From UMGS1590 sp900552455 (GTDB taxonomy: Bacteria > Bacillota > Peptococcia > Peptococcales > Peptococcaceae), in assembly GCA_963931105.1 (NCBI GenBank), contig OZ007004.1:1860001-1924000 (forward strand): 64,000 bases of DNA. The letters run 5' to 3'. The notes under the pieces are model-generated. The model made no database searches, was not told where the DNA came from, and was given only the letters and a program-made list of their open reading frames with translations. Shown piece by piece: positions 1-9,373 of the stretch; position 1 is the stretch's first letter; the number at the start of each line of letters is the position of its first letter. The translations under genes and the position numbers were made by a program.

Positions 1-562
1 CGCGCTGGCTGCGCGTATGCGTGAACTGCCGGAACAGGCAGAGGCACGGCTCATGACGCGGGCGCTGCGCCTGGCGGGCGCGCTGACGACGGATTCTGGC
101 GAGTACGTTTGGCAGAATATCTGGGCCGCCCTCGCCTGGGCTGAAGTGATCGGACGCTTCGAGCCTGCTGTGGTCATGCTAGGCGACGAGCTTGTGCGTG
201 AAGGATCGTTGAACGCGCTTTTCAGCCTGCCGTCTGGAACGCTGCAGCAGCGTCTGTGCGCAGCGCTGGTGCTCACGCCAGAGGAAGAGCGGCGCTGCAT
301 CGCGTTCGCCGCGAAGCTCTGGCAGCTTGTCGAGCCTGTCTGCATCGCCACCGTGATCCGCGAAGGGCGCGCGCTCGTGCTGCTCGTGGATGTGCCTGGC
401 CTGGTCGAGGAACGCATCAACGCCCTCTCGCCGGAGCTCCTGGAGCAGATGGTCCGTGGCATCGCGCAGCCATATTTCACACGCGTTGAGCGCATGGGCT
501 GGCTGGGCGCCGTCGTCGCCATTCCGGCGACGCTCGCTTCGCGCGCCCTCGGTGGATTTTGA
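1..562 (+). CDS. DUF445-like membrane protein, C-terminal part (cut by window edge)
   Basis: The reading frame is open from the first base of the window, so this is the C-terminal part (at least 186 residues) of a longer protein. The visible part is helical and amphipathic, and ends in a short hydrophobic stretch (GWLGAVVAIPATLASRAL) preceded by INALSPELLEQMV. This ending resembles the C-terminus of DUF445/YheB-type proteins, where a helix-rich domain is followed by a membrane helix. No catalytic motif is visible and the role is unknown. It ends 14 bases before sbcD and may be cotranscribed with it. The family call rests on this short tail only and could be wrong. Confidence 0.5.
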   Translation, partial: ALAARMRELPEQAEARLMTRALRLAGALTTDSGEYVWQNIWAALAWAEVIGRFEPAVVMLGDELVREGSLNALFSLPSGTLQQRLCAALVLTPEEERRCIAFAAKLWQLVEPVCIATVIREGRALVLLVDVPGLVEERINALSPELLEQMVRGIAQPYFTRVERMGWLGAVVAIPATLASRALGGF

Positions 563-576
563 GTCAAGGAGGAATT

Positions 577-1734
577 ATGAAATTATTTCATTTGGCCGAC
601 CTTCACATCGGCAAAAAGGTCAATGGCTATTCGATGATCGACGACCAGCGCTTCGTTCTCGATCAGGTCATCGCGCGCATTCGCGCGGAACGCCCGGATG
701 CGCTGATCCTCGCCGGAGATATCTACGACCGCCGCAATCCGCCGGTGGAAGCGGTGGCGCTTTTTGATGCCTTCGTTTCGCAGGTTGTGCTCGAGCTGGA
801 TGTGCCGGTGCTTGCCATCGGCGGCAATCACGACGGCGGCGAGCGGCTGGGATTTGCCAACGCCATTCAGGCGAAAGCCGGGCTGCATCTTGCCGGCGCA
901 TTTTCCTGGCCGTTGCCGAAGGTGCGTCTCACCGACACAGACGGACCGGTCGATGTGTATCTGATGGCCTATGCCGATCTGGCGGTGCTCCATCAGCTCG
1001 TGCCAGAGACAGAAGGTATGGATTACTCCCAGGCGATGGACCACGTCCTTTCGCAGACGGCGCTTGATCCTGCTGCGCGCAATGTGCTCGTGGCGCATGG
1101 CGTTGTCACCGGCGACGAGGCGCTGGCAACCTGCGATTCTGAGCGCACGCTCTCCATTGGCGGCACAGAATTCTGGCAGAGCGCATCGCTGGCGGCGTTC
1201 GATTATGTGGCGCTGGGACACCTGCACCAGGCGCAGCGCGCTGGCAGCGACCGCATCCGCTACGCTGGCAGTTTGCTGCAGTATTCGTTCTCCGAAGAAA
1301 ACCAGCAGAAGGTGATGCTCTCGGTGCAGCTTTCCGCCGACGGCGCGCTGCAGATCGAAGCGTTGCCGCTCAATCCGCTGCGCCGGCTCGTGACTGTGCG
1401 CGGCATGCTGGAAAATCTGCTCACAGTGCCGCCGGAATTGTCCGCCCATCGCGACGATTATCTGCGCGTCGTCCTCGAGGATGCAGGCAGCCTGCTCGAG
1501 CCGATGCAGCGGCTGAAAAGTAGCTATCCACACATCATGCTCCTGGAGCGCGCGTCTGAGCTTTCCACGCTCACCGACCAGGCGCTGCCGCAGGCGCAGC
1601 AGATCGGGAAAAAACGCACGCCGCTGGAAATGTTCACCGCCTTTTATGAGCAGGTGACAGATGCGCCGGCGGATGACGAACTGTGTGCGCTGATGCAGGA
1701 AATTTTTGAGGAGGTGCAGAAGGAAACGTTATGA
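577..1734 (+). CDS. sbcD: Exonuclease SbcD (Mre11-type nuclease subunit)
   Basis: Metal-dependent nuclease subunit of the SbcCD complex, which cleaves DNA hairpins and protein-blocked double-strand ends. The calcineurin-like phosphoesterase motifs are in order: HLADLHIGK near the N-terminus, LAGDIYDR at about residue 50, GNHDGG at about 85, VAHG at about 175 and LGHLHQ at about 215. At 385 residues it has the usual length. The start at 577 was chosen because AAGGAGG lies just upstream and the protein then begins MKLFHLADLHIG; an in-frame ATG 18 bases earlier has no ribosome binding site. The stop overlaps the sbcC start in an ATGA junction, so the two subunits are translationally coupled. Confidence 0.95.
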   Translation: MKLFHLADLHIGKKVNGYSMIDDQRFVLDQVIARIRAERPDALILAGDIYDRRNPPVEAVALFDAFVSQVVLELDVPVLAIGGNHDGGERLGFANAIQAKAGLHLAGAFSWPLPKVRLTDTDGPVDVYLMAYADLAVLHQLVPETEGMDYSQAMDHVLSQTALDPAARNVLVAHGVVTGDEALATCDSERTLSIGGTEFWQSASLAAFDYVALGHLHQAQRAGSDRIRYAGSLLQYSFSEENQQKVMLSVQLSADGALQIEALPLNPLRRLVTVRGMLENLLTVPPELSAHRDDYLRVVLEDAGSLLEPMQRLKSSYPHIMLLERASELSTLTDQALPQAQQIGKKRTPLEMFTAFYEQVTDAPADDELCALMQEIFEEVQKETL

Positions 1735-4700
1735 GACCGATCACATTAACCCTTTCCGCCTTTGGGCCTTACGCCGGCGAGACGACGCTGGATTTCAGCG
1801 AACTCGGCGCAGAGCGGCTGTTCGTCATCACCGGCCCGACAGGCTCGGGAAAAACGACTGTTTTTGAAGCGATCCTCTATGCCCTCTATGGGAAACTGAG
1901 CAAAAAAGGCATGGACCCAGCCAGCCTGCGCTGCGATTTTCTAAAGCCCGACGGCGATCGCATTACCTTCGTGGATTTCACCTTTGAGATTAGCGGCAAG
2001 CGTTTTCATATCCACCGCCAGCCAAAACAGAGCGTGGCGAAAAAGCGCGGCAGCGGCCGTCGCGAGCTGGGCCAGGAAGCGCTGCTCGAATGTGTCGGGC
2101 ACGAGGATTTTCTGCCGCTCACAAAGATCGGCGAGGTCGATCGCAAGATCGTCGATCTCGTCGGCCTCGACGAAGAGCAGTTCAAAAAGATCGTCATGCT
2201 TCCGCAGGGCGCGTTTCAGGAATTTCTCGTTTCCTCGACGAAGGACAAGATCGAGCTCCTGCGTCAGATCTTTGACACGAGCCTCTACGATCTCGCGCTC
2301 TCGCGCATCAAGAGCCGCGTCAGCGATGTCACCGGAGCGTATGCAGAGCTCAAGGCCGATTATCGCTCCAAGACAGCGCTCCTGCAATTTGAAGCGTCCA
2401 TCGCTTTTGGCGAGCAGCCGTCGCAGGATGTGCTCGCTCAGATGGATGCGCTGGCGAAAGCAGACGAAGCCCGACAGGAGAGCCTGCAGCAGACTGTCGA
2501 CGATGCAAATGCTGTCTACCTCGCAGCGCTGGAAGCGCTCAATCGTGAAGCGCAGCACAACGCCGACGTGCGCAAATGGCAGCAGGCAGAGGCCGAGCTG
2601 ACAGCACTGCGCGCGCGCCAGCCAGAGATCGCTGTGCTCGGCAGGAGGGTGCGTGCGGCTGATCAGGCGCGCAGCCTTGCCGACAAGGAAACGCGCGCTG
2701 CTGAAGAACGGCGGTTGCTGCATCAGCAGGAAGAAACCCTCGCGTTTGCGCGCCAGCAGGCGCAGAAAGCGGCGCAGCAGTTGAACGCAGCGGCGCAGCA
2801 TCTTGCCCAGGCAGAGCAGCAGAAGCAGCACGCCGATCTCGCCCACGACACGCTGCCAGAACTGACGACCAAACGCGACAAAATGAACGAATACGTCGCC
2901 GATCGCGCTGCGCTGCAGCAGGCCGCCCAGGCGCTCGCGTCGGCAGAGCGCGAGTTGGCTACTCTCGCACAAGACGAGCAGCGCGCAGAAGCAGCACTGC
3001 AGACAGCCGAAGCGGCGCAGGAAAAGAAACAGCGGCTGCAGCAGGATCAGGCGCAGCAGGATACAGCGATCGTCAAGCTTGACGCCCTGCTCGCCGAGGA
3101 ACGGCGTCAGTATCAGCTGCTCAAGCGTTTCATCGATCTCAGACAGGAGCGTCCGGAACTGGCAGCTGCACAGGAAAAAGCTGCCGCGCAGCTCGCGGCG
3201 GCTGAGAAGCGCTTGGCCGAAGCGCGCGCTGCAAACAGACAACAGCTGGCAGCAATGCTGGCGCAGGAGCTTGAGGACGGCGCACCTTGTCCTGTCTGTG
3301 GCGCTGTGCACCATCCTGCACCGGCGGTTGTGTCCGGCGCGCAGGACGACGAAGCAGCCTGCGCAAAAGTGCGCGATCAGGCGCAGGGCGTGGCGGCGAA
3401 CGCCGACGCTGCACTGGCGCAGCAGGATAAGCGCATCGCCGAAGCCTGGGCAGAATTGCAGGAGACCGTCCCGCAGCTGACCCAGCCAGAAGCGGTTCCG
3501 CGCTATGCCCAGCAGCTGCAGGAGAGCGGCACCGCCCATAATCACCAGCGCAAAGAAATGCAGGCCGCGCTGCAGCAGATCAGAGAAGAACTTGCTGGCC
3601 TGGCTGCGGTGGAAAAGGAGCTGGAAGCACAGAAAGCAGCGCTCAACACCCTGCGCGAACAGCGCACGCGTTTTGTTGCCGAGCAAAGCCGCTGGCAGAC
3701 CACGCGCGACAGCAAAGCAGAAGCCGTCGCCGCAAAAGAAAAGCAGTTCGGCTTCACAGCCGACGCCGAGCCAGCGGCGTTGACGCGCGAGATCGACGCC
3801 ATCAGCGCGCGTCACCAGGCCGCGAAGCAAGCGCTCGAAACCGCTCAGCGCGCCCACGAACAGGCGCAGCTCGCGCAGGTTCGTGCCGCCAGCGCGCAAG
3901 CGCAGGCTGAAGCGCGTCTGGAAGAACTCCGTCATTCCGCCGACGATCACGCGCGCGTTTTTGCGCAGGCGCGAAACGCGATCTTCGCCACAGAAGCCGA
4001 CTATCTTTCAGCGAAAGCGGACATTCCGCACGCTGCGCTTCTGCAGCAGGAGATTGATGCATTCTCAGAAGCGCTGACCAGAGCGACGACGCTGCACGAG
4101 GATCTTGCGCAACGGCTGCAGGACGATCGCACGCTGCACGATCTGGAAGCAGGCGAAGCCCGGCGGAAAGAAGCGGAACAGCGGCTGAATGCCGCCAAGG
4201 ATGTGCTGGCGGCACACAAAACGCGCTGCGCATCGAATCGTGCGCTGATCGCGCAGATCGCCCAGCTGCTTGAAGTCTTCAAAGAAATGGAAGCGCGCTA
4301 CGCCCTTCTTGGCAAGCTGCGGGATGTGCTCGACGGTAAAAATCATTTCAACATGCGCCTGGAAACCTTCGCCCAGGCCTATTATTTCGAACAGATGCTC
4401 ATCGGTGCCAATGTGCGTCTCGCGCGCATGACCCACGGACGCTATTCCTTCCGACGCAAGGAAATGGTCAGCGACGCGCGTCGCCAGGCCGGACTCGATC
4501 TCGATGTGATGGATCAGTACACCGGTCGCGCGCGCGATGTTTCCACGCTCTCCGGCGGCGAAAGCTTCAAAGCCTCGCTTTCGCTGGCGCTTGGCCTCGC
4601 CGATGTGGTGACGAGCGAAAGCGGCGGCGTGGAATTGTCGACGATCTTCATCGACGAAGGCTTCGGCACCCTCGACGAAGAATCCCTCGACGACACAGTG

Positions 4701-4844
4701 GAAACGCTGATCAGCCTGCAGGACAGCGGACGACTCGTCGGCGTCATTTCCCACGTTGCCGAGCTCAAGGAACGCATTCCGGCGCATCTCGTGGTCGAGA
4801 GCGGCTCCGGTGGCAGCCAGGCACATTTCGAGGTGCGCGAATGA
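1731..4844 (+). CDS. sbcC: Exonuclease SbcC (Rad50-type ATPase subunit)
   Basis: SMC-like ATPase partner of SbcD. The 1037-residue protein has the full family architecture: Walker A (GPTGSGKTT, about residue 36) after an N-terminal FGPYAGET stretch, then a very long Gln/Ala/Glu-rich coiled coil. The coil is interrupted at about residues 520-523 by the zinc hook CPVC, and a second coil follows. The ABC signature LSGGESFKASLSLALGLADVV and the Walker B region IFIDEGFGTLDEES close the protein. The coiled coil leaves long stop-free stretches on the opposite strand, which are not genes. The stop overlaps the next gene by ATGA, so sbcD, sbcC and the pseudouridine synthase form a tight operon. Confidence 0.95.
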   Translation: MRPITLTLSAFGPYAGETTLDFSELGAERLFVITGPTGSGKTTVFEAILYALYGKLSKKGMDPASLRCDFLKPDGDRITFVDFTFEISGKRFHIHRQPKQSVAKKRGSGRRELGQEALLECVGHEDFLPLTKIGEVDRKIVDLVGLDEEQFKKIVMLPQGAFQEFLVSSTKDKIELLRQIFDTSLYDLALSRIKSRVSDVTGAYAELKADYRSKTALLQFEASIAFGEQPSQDVLAQMDALAKADEARQESLQQTVDDANAVYLAALEALNREAQHNADVRKWQQAEAELTALRARQPEIAVLGRRVRAADQARSLADKETRAAEERRLLHQQEETLAFARQQAQKAAQQLNAAAQHLAQAEQQKQHADLAHDTLPELTTKRDKMNEYVADRAALQQAAQALASAERELATLAQDEQRAEAALQTAEAAQEKKQRLQQDQAQQDTAIVKLDALLAEERRQYQLLKRFIDLRQERPELAAAQEKAAAQLAAAEKRLAEARAANRQQLAAMLAQELEDGAPCPVCGAVHHPAPAVVSGAQDDEAACAKVRDQAQGVAANADAALAQQDKRIAEAWAELQETVPQLTQPEAVPRYAQQLQESGTAHNHQRKEMQAALQQIREELAGLAAVEKELEAQKAALNTLREQRTRFVAEQSRWQTTRDSKAEAVAAKEKQFGFTADAEPAALTREIDAISARHQAAKQALETAQRAHEQAQLAQVRAASAQAQAEARLEELRHSADDHARVFAQARNAIFATEADYLSAKADIPHAALLQQEIDAFSEALTRATTLHEDLAQRLQDDRTLHDLEAGEARRKEAEQRLNAAKDVLAAHKTRCASNRALIAQIAQLLEVFKEMEARYALLGKLRDVLDGKNHFNMRLETFAQAYYFEQMLIGANVRLARMTHGRYSFRRKEMVSDARRQAGLDLDVMDQYTGRARDVSTLSGGESFKASLSLALGLADVVTSESGGVELSTIFIDEGFGTLDEESLDDTVETLISLQDSGRLVGVISHVAELKERIPAHLVVESGSGGSQAHFEVRE

Positions 4845-5773
4845 AAAGGATCCATTATCTCGCGACAGTCGCAGACGACGGCCGCCTGCTCCGCGATGTC
4901 ATCACCAGCCGCATGGATGTTTCAAAGCGGCTCATGAAACGCTGCAAGGCGCATCCCCAGGGCATTCTCGTCAACGGCGAGCGGCGCACAGTGCGCTACA
5001 TTGTGCGCGCTGGCGACGATATTTCGCTGGCGATGGCGCCGTCGCTGGAGGAGAGCGACATCATTCATGAAACAAATCCCTTGACGGTTGTCTACGAAGA
5101 CGATATGCTACTTGTTGTCGACAAGCCGCCGGGCGTGACAATGTTTCCACAGCGGCGCGGCGAGCGCGGCTCGCTGGCTGGCGCCGTGCTCGCTCATCTG
5201 GAGGCGCAGGGAGAAGCCTGCACCTTTCATCCGGTGAGCCGCCTGGACATTGGCACCAGCGGCCTCGTGCTGCTCGCCAAAAACAGCTTTGCAGCTGGTG
5301 TGCTGAGTCGTCAGCGCGCGCAGAAATATTACCAATGCTTCGCGTTTGGTCGTCTCTCGTCGCCGCTTTCTCTGAAAGGCGCGATCTGCGAAGCGCCGGA
5401 AGCGCTGCGTCATTCTGTCGGGCCGCTCTTTTTCGTCGGCAGCGGCGGCAAAGCCTCGCGCACCCACGTCTGGCCCCTCGCCTACGTGGAAGCGCTGCGA
5501 GCGACAGCCTGCTGGGTGCGCATCGACACCGGCCGACGCCACCAGATCCGCATCCATCTGGCACATCAGGGACATCCGCTCATTGGCGATGTGACCTACG
5601 GCGGTCCACCGATCGCTGCAGCGCGTCCGTTGCTTCATGCGGCAGCGCTGACCTACCAGCATCCCGACGACGGTCGGCTGATGCATCATTTCCTGCCGAT
5701 GCACACCTACAGCAACGAACCGGATGCGATCATGATAAAAGAATTTCTCGAGGACCATTCAGAAATGAGGTGA
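4841..5773 (+). CDS. RluA/RluD-family rRNA pseudouridine synthase
   Basis: Isomerises uridine to pseudouridine in rRNA (or tRNA). The N-terminal 70 residues look like an S4 RNA-binding domain, with VSKRLMKRCK followed by ILVNGE. The catalytic domain has DKPPGVTMFPQ and the diagnostic HPVSRLDIGTSGLVLLAK, containing the RLD catalytic aspartate at about residue 133; RRHQIRIHLAHQGHPLIGD follows towards the C-terminus. The 310-residue length fits the RluD subfamily, but the exact rRNA position modified cannot be told from sequence. It starts inside the last codon of sbcC (ATGA overlap), and cca begins four bases after its end, so all appear cotranscribed. Confidence 0.9.
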   Translation: MKRIHYLATVADDGRLLRDVITSRMDVSKRLMKRCKAHPQGILVNGERRTVRYIVRAGDDISLAMAPSLEESDIIHETNPLTVVYEDDMLLVVDKPPGVTMFPQRRGERGSLAGAVLAHLEAQGEACTFHPVSRLDIGTSGLVLLAKNSFAAGVLSRQRAQKYYQCFAFGRLSSPLSLKGAICEAPEALRHSVGPLFFVGSGGKASRTHVWPLAYVEALRATACWVRIDTGRRHQIRIHLAHQGHPLIGDVTYGGPPIAAARPLLHAAALTYQHPDDGRLMHHFLPMHTYSNEPDAIMIKEFLEDHSEMR

Positions 5774-5777
5774 AAGG

Positions 5778-7133
5778 ATGGAGATCCATATTCCAACTGG
5801 CGCGCGCAAGATCATCGCGCGTCTGGAGCAGCATGGCTACGAAGCCTATATCGTCGGCGGCTGCGTGCGCGATTCGCTGATGGGAAAACGTCCCAGCGAC
5901 TGGGACATCTGCACCTCCGCGCGTGCAGAAGAAATGATGGCGCTTTTTGAAGACAAGCGCGTCATCCCGACAGGCATCCAGCATGGCACCCTCACCATCC
6001 TTGCCGAGGATGGTGCCTACGAAGTCACGACCTTCCGCATTGACGGCGAATATCTCGATCACCGCCATCCGAAAAGCGTCGCGTTTACCCGCGAGCTGGC
6101 AGAAGATCTCAGTCGCCGCGATTTTACCATCAACGCCATGGCCTGGCATCCTGAGCGCGGGCTCATCGATCTCTTCGGCGGCGTGGAGGATCTGCGCGAT
6201 CGTCTCGTGCGCGCCGTCGGTGATCCCGTGCAGCGCTTCAACGAAGACGGCCTGCGCATGCTGCGCATGGTGCGCTTCGCCACCGTGCTTGATTTTGACT
6301 ACGATCCGGCGACCTACGATGCCGTGCGAAAGCAGGGCCATTTGCTGCAATATATTTCCAAAGAGCGCATCCAGGTCGAGCTCAACAAGATCCTCCTGGC
6401 GGCGCATCCTGCCCGCGGGCTGGAAGATCTCTACACCCTGGGCATGTATCCCTACATTATCCCGATGATGTGCCACACCGTCGGTTTTGCCCAGCGTGGC
6501 GGCCATCATTTTCTCGACGTTTTTGAGCATTCGCTGCTCGCCGTCGGCGTCATCGCGCCGGAGCTCGTGCTGCGGCTGACCATGCTCCTGCACGACATCG
6601 GCAAGCCCTTCGTCTGGGACAGCTCAGAATCGCTGAGCTACGACCGCTTCGACGACCATGCAGCTGTGAGCGCAAAGCTCGCTGGAAAGATCCTGCGCGA
6701 TCTCAAATACGACAACGCCACACGCAAAGACGTCGTCGAGCTGATCGCGCATCACAACGACATTCTCCTGCCGGATCCAGTCAATGTGCGACGCGCGCTG
6801 GCGCGTCTTGGGGAAGTGCAGACGCGCCGACTCGTGCAGGTGAAGGTGGCAGATCTCATCGCCCACGATCTTGCCGGCGAGCGGGAGAAGATCCTTGCAC
6901 TTTTCGCTGAGATCTCAGACGTTATCGACGAAGTCGTGGCGCGCGGTGACTGCACCTCCGTCAAAGCGCTCGCCATCGGCGGTCAGGATATGATGGCGCT
7001 CGGACTTTCCGGTCGCGCCATCGGTCAGATGCTGAACGCCGCCCTTGAGCTCGTGCTCGAAAAGCCGGAGATGAACACAAGAGAAACGCTCCTAAATTGG
7101 GTGCGCGGCAATTTAGAAAATTGCCAAAAATAG
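5778..7133 (+). CDS. cca: CCA tRNA nucleotidyltransferase
   Basis: Adds or repairs the 3'-terminal CCA of tRNAs. The nucleotidyltransferase head is clear: YIVGGCVRDSLMGKRPSDWDI (residues about 20-40) contains the GG motif and the DxD metal-binding pair. RRDFTINAMAWHP and the RF...EDGLRMLRMVRFA region that binds the tRNA end follow. The C-terminal half carries an HD domain (LHDIGKPF, about residue 275), as in many Bacillota enzymes. The 451-residue length is normal for this HD-containing form. This function is consistent with the window's tRNA genes, in which no CCA is encoded. A GAGGTGAAAGG site precedes the ATG. Confidence 0.93.
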   Translation: MEIHIPTGARKIIARLEQHGYEAYIVGGCVRDSLMGKRPSDWDICTSARAEEMMALFEDKRVIPTGIQHGTLTILAEDGAYEVTTFRIDGEYLDHRHPKSVAFTRELAEDLSRRDFTINAMAWHPERGLIDLFGGVEDLRDRLVRAVGDPVQRFNEDGLRMLRMVRFATVLDFDYDPATYDAVRKQGHLLQYISKERIQVELNKILLAAHPARGLEDLYTLGMYPYIIPMMCHTVGFAQRGGHHFLDVFEHSLLAVGVIAPELVLRLTMLLHDIGKPFVWDSSESLSYDRFDDHAAVSAKLAGKILRDLKYDNATRKDVVELIAHHNDILLPDPVNVRRALARLGEVQTRRLVQVKVADLIAHDLAGEREKILALFAEISDVIDEVVARGDCTSVKALAIGGQDMMALGLSGRAIGQMLNAALELVLEKPEMNTRETLLNWVRGNLENCQK

Positions 7134-7209
7134 TTGCGAATGAAAAGATGTCGGATAATTACTACTTGCGATAAGATTTCGGCGTATAATTATATCGAGG
7201 AGGAGTATA

Positions 7210-7965
7210 ATGGCACAGATTCGATTGCAGAAATATATGGCAGACTGTGGTGTTGCATCCAGACGCCAGAGCGAGACCATGATCGCCCAGGGCCGCGTCA
7301 CCGTCAACGGCGACGTCGTGCGTGAGCTGGGCGTGAAGGTTTTGCCAGGCGTGGACAAAGTCGCAGTCGATGGCAAAGAGATTGCCGTACAGGACGAGTA
7401 TCTGTTCTACATGTTCAACAAGCCCGTCGGATATCTGACGACCACCAGCGATCCCCAGGGACGACCAACCATTTTTGATTGCTGCCCTGAGCTTCGCGGT
7501 CATGTGCTGCCTGTTGGACGACTGGACATGGATACGGAAGGACTCCTGATCCTGACCAATCACGGCGAGCTTGCCTATCGGCTCACCCATCCAAAGTACA
7601 ACATCAGAAAAACCTATATCGCAACCGTAAAAGGTGTGATTACTCCAAAAGCTTTACAAACACTTTCTGAAGGCGTGAAACTCGACGACGGCAAAACAGC
7701 GCCTGCCCGGGCGCGGTTCCTCAAGAAGCAGGGGAAAAATTCAGTCGTCGAGCTGATCATTCACGAAGGGAAAAAACGCCAGGTCCGGCGCATGCTGGAA
7801 GCGGTAGGATTTCCCTGCCTGAAGCTGCGGCGTGTGGCGATCGACCAGATTGTGCTTTCGCACGTCGATCTCGGCCAGGTGCGTCCTTTGACGGAAACCG
7901 AACTGGGACGACTTTTTGACCGCGTGCAGCTTTCCAGAAGTGATTACCTGAATAATCGTATCTAG
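7210..7965 (+). CDS. RluB/RsuA-family pseudouridine synthase
   Basis: Small-subfamily pseudouridine synthase of 251 residues. An N-terminal S4 domain (RLQKYMADCGVASRRQSE, then GRVTVNG) is followed by the catalytic domain, with NKPVGYLTTTSDPQGR and the signature LPVGRLDMDTEGLLILTNHG, in which RLD is catalytic. The C-terminal GKKRQVRRMLEAVG element is typical of RluB, which acts on 23S rRNA near position 2605 in E. coli; the target here is inferred. AGGAGG at 7198-7203 precedes the ATG. A TATAAT at 7185-7190 lies upstream, but no good -35 is spaced correctly, so an internal promoter is only possible. It is followed after ten bases by glcD. Confidence 0.9.
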   Translation: MAQIRLQKYMADCGVASRRQSETMIAQGRVTVNGDVVRELGVKVLPGVDKVAVDGKEIAVQDEYLFYMFNKPVGYLTTTSDPQGRPTIFDCCPELRGHVLPVGRLDMDTEGLLILTNHGELAYRLTHPKYNIRKTYIATVKGVITPKALQTLSEGVKLDDGKTAPARARFLKKQGKNSVVELIIHEGKKRQVRRMLEAVGFPCLKLRRVAIDQIVLSHVDLGQVRPLTETELGRLFDRVQLSRSDYLNNRI

Positions 7966-7975
7966 GAGGAAGATT

Positions 7976-9370
7976 ATGTTAGACAAAAAAGTAGTGGATA
8001 CACTCAAATCCATCGTTGGTGACGAAAATGTCCTCACCGATGCAGGGGATCTGCTGACCTATTCCTACGACGGCACCCCAGACCAGCCACAGGTTCTGCC
8101 AGAAGTGGTCGTTATGCCTGAAAGCGAAGAAGAGATCGTTCAGATCGTTAAGCTCGCAAAAGAAGAAGGGCTCCACATCTACACCCGTGGCTCCGGCACC
8201 AACCTTTCCGGTGGCACCATTCCACTGCGCAAGGGCATCGTGCTCGTTACCACCCGCATGAACAAGATCGTTGAAGTAGACGCAGAAAACCTGACCGCTA
8301 CCGTACAGCCAGGCGTCGTCATCAACACCCTCAACGACGCCGTCAGCCCTTACGGCCTCATGTATCCACCAGATCCAGGTACCGTTAAGACTGCAACCAT
8401 GGGCGGTTCCGTCAGCGAATCCTCTGGCGGTCTGCGCGGCCTCAAATACGGCGTGACCAAGGACTACGTCATGGGCGTGCGCATGGTGCTCGCTAACGGC
8501 GAAGTTGTCACCTTCGGCGGCAAGAGCGTAAAGAACGTTGCCGGCTATGACCTCACCAAGCTCGTCTGCGGCGCAGAAGGCACCCTCGGTATCATCACCG
8601 AGATCCTCGTTAAGCTCATCGCTAAGCCACAGTATTCCAAGACCATGACCGCAACCTTCAACGCCCTCAAGGATGCTGGTTACGCCATCAGCGGCATCAT
8701 CGCTGACAAGGTCGTTCCTGCTACCATGGAACTCCTCGACCAGGTAACCCTCCAGGTTGTTGAAGAATACATCCACATCGGCCTGCCAACCGACGCAAAG
8801 GTTATGCTCCTGATGCAGGTTGACGGCAATGTCGAAGCTGAAGTAGAACTCGAAGCGCAGAAAGTCGTTGAACAGTGCAAGAAGAACGGCTGCCGCGAGA
8901 TCAAGCTCGCTAAGGACGCCAAGGAAGCTGACGACCTCATGACCGCTCGTCGTGCAGCTCTGCCAGCCCTCGCTCGCGTAAAACCAACCACCGTTCTCGA
9001 AGACGCCACCGTTCCAAGAAGCCGTATCCCAGACATGCTCGTTCGCTTTGAAGAGATCGCTGAAAAGTACAATCTCCAGATCGGTACCTTCGGCCACGCT
9101 GGCGACGGCAACCTGCACCCAACCATCCTCACCGATGCCCGCGACGAAGAAGAAATGAAGCGCGTACGTCTGGCTGTCGATGACATCTTCGCTGCAGCCC
9201 TCGAAATGGGTGGCACCCTCTCCGGCGAACACGGCATCGGTATCGCTAAAGCACGTTTCATGGAAGATCAGTTCGGTGCTGCCGGCATGGAAGTTATCCG
9301 CCGTGTCAAGGAAGCATTCGACCCTAACTACATGTTCAATCCTGATCATTTCTTCTTTAAGGGGGAATAA
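7976..9370 (+). CDS. glcD: FAD-linked 2-hydroxyacid oxidase/dehydrogenase (GlcD-type)
   Basis: Flavoprotein that oxidises a 2-hydroxyacid such as glycolate or D-lactate; the substrate is not determined by the sequence. The FAD-binding PCMH domain is visible in YTRGSGTNLSGGTIPL (about residues 70-85) and MGGSVSESSGGLRGLKYG. The C-terminal FAD-oxidase domain has GHAGDGNLHPT at about residue 380 and SGEHGIGIAK near the end. The 464-residue length is typical. It is followed three bases later by an iron-sulfur protein, the usual GlcD-GlcF arrangement. Proline is written almost only as CCA/CCT and leucine mostly as CTC, unlike the CCG-rich sbcCD region, which suggests high expression. Confidence 0.9.
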   Translation: MLDKKVVDTLKSIVGDENVLTDAGDLLTYSYDGTPDQPQVLPEVVVMPESEEEIVQIVKLAKEEGLHIYTRGSGTNLSGGTIPLRKGIVLVTTRMNKIVEVDAENLTATVQPGVVINTLNDAVSPYGLMYPPDPGTVKTATMGGSVSESSGGLRGLKYGVTKDYVMGVRMVLANGEVVTFGGKSVKNVAGYDLTKLVCGAEGTLGIITEILVKLIAKPQYSKTMTATFNALKDAGYAISGIIADKVVPATMELLDQVTLQVVEEYIHIGLPTDAKVMLLMQVDGNVEAEVELEAQKVVEQCKKNGCREIKLAKDAKEADDLMTARRAALPALARVKPTTVLEDATVPRSRIPDMLVRFEEIAEKYNLQIGTFGHAGDGNLHPTILTDARDEEEMKRVRLAVDDIFAAALEMGGTLSGEHGIGIAKARFMEDQFGAAGMEVIRRVKEAFDPNYMFNPDHFFFKGE

Positions 9371-9373
9371 GGA

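Noticed and set aside
1941..3950. A 669-codon antisense frame inside sbcC
   Set aside because: It mirrors the coiled coil of SbcC, is cysteine/leucine/arginine-rich and has no supporting signal.
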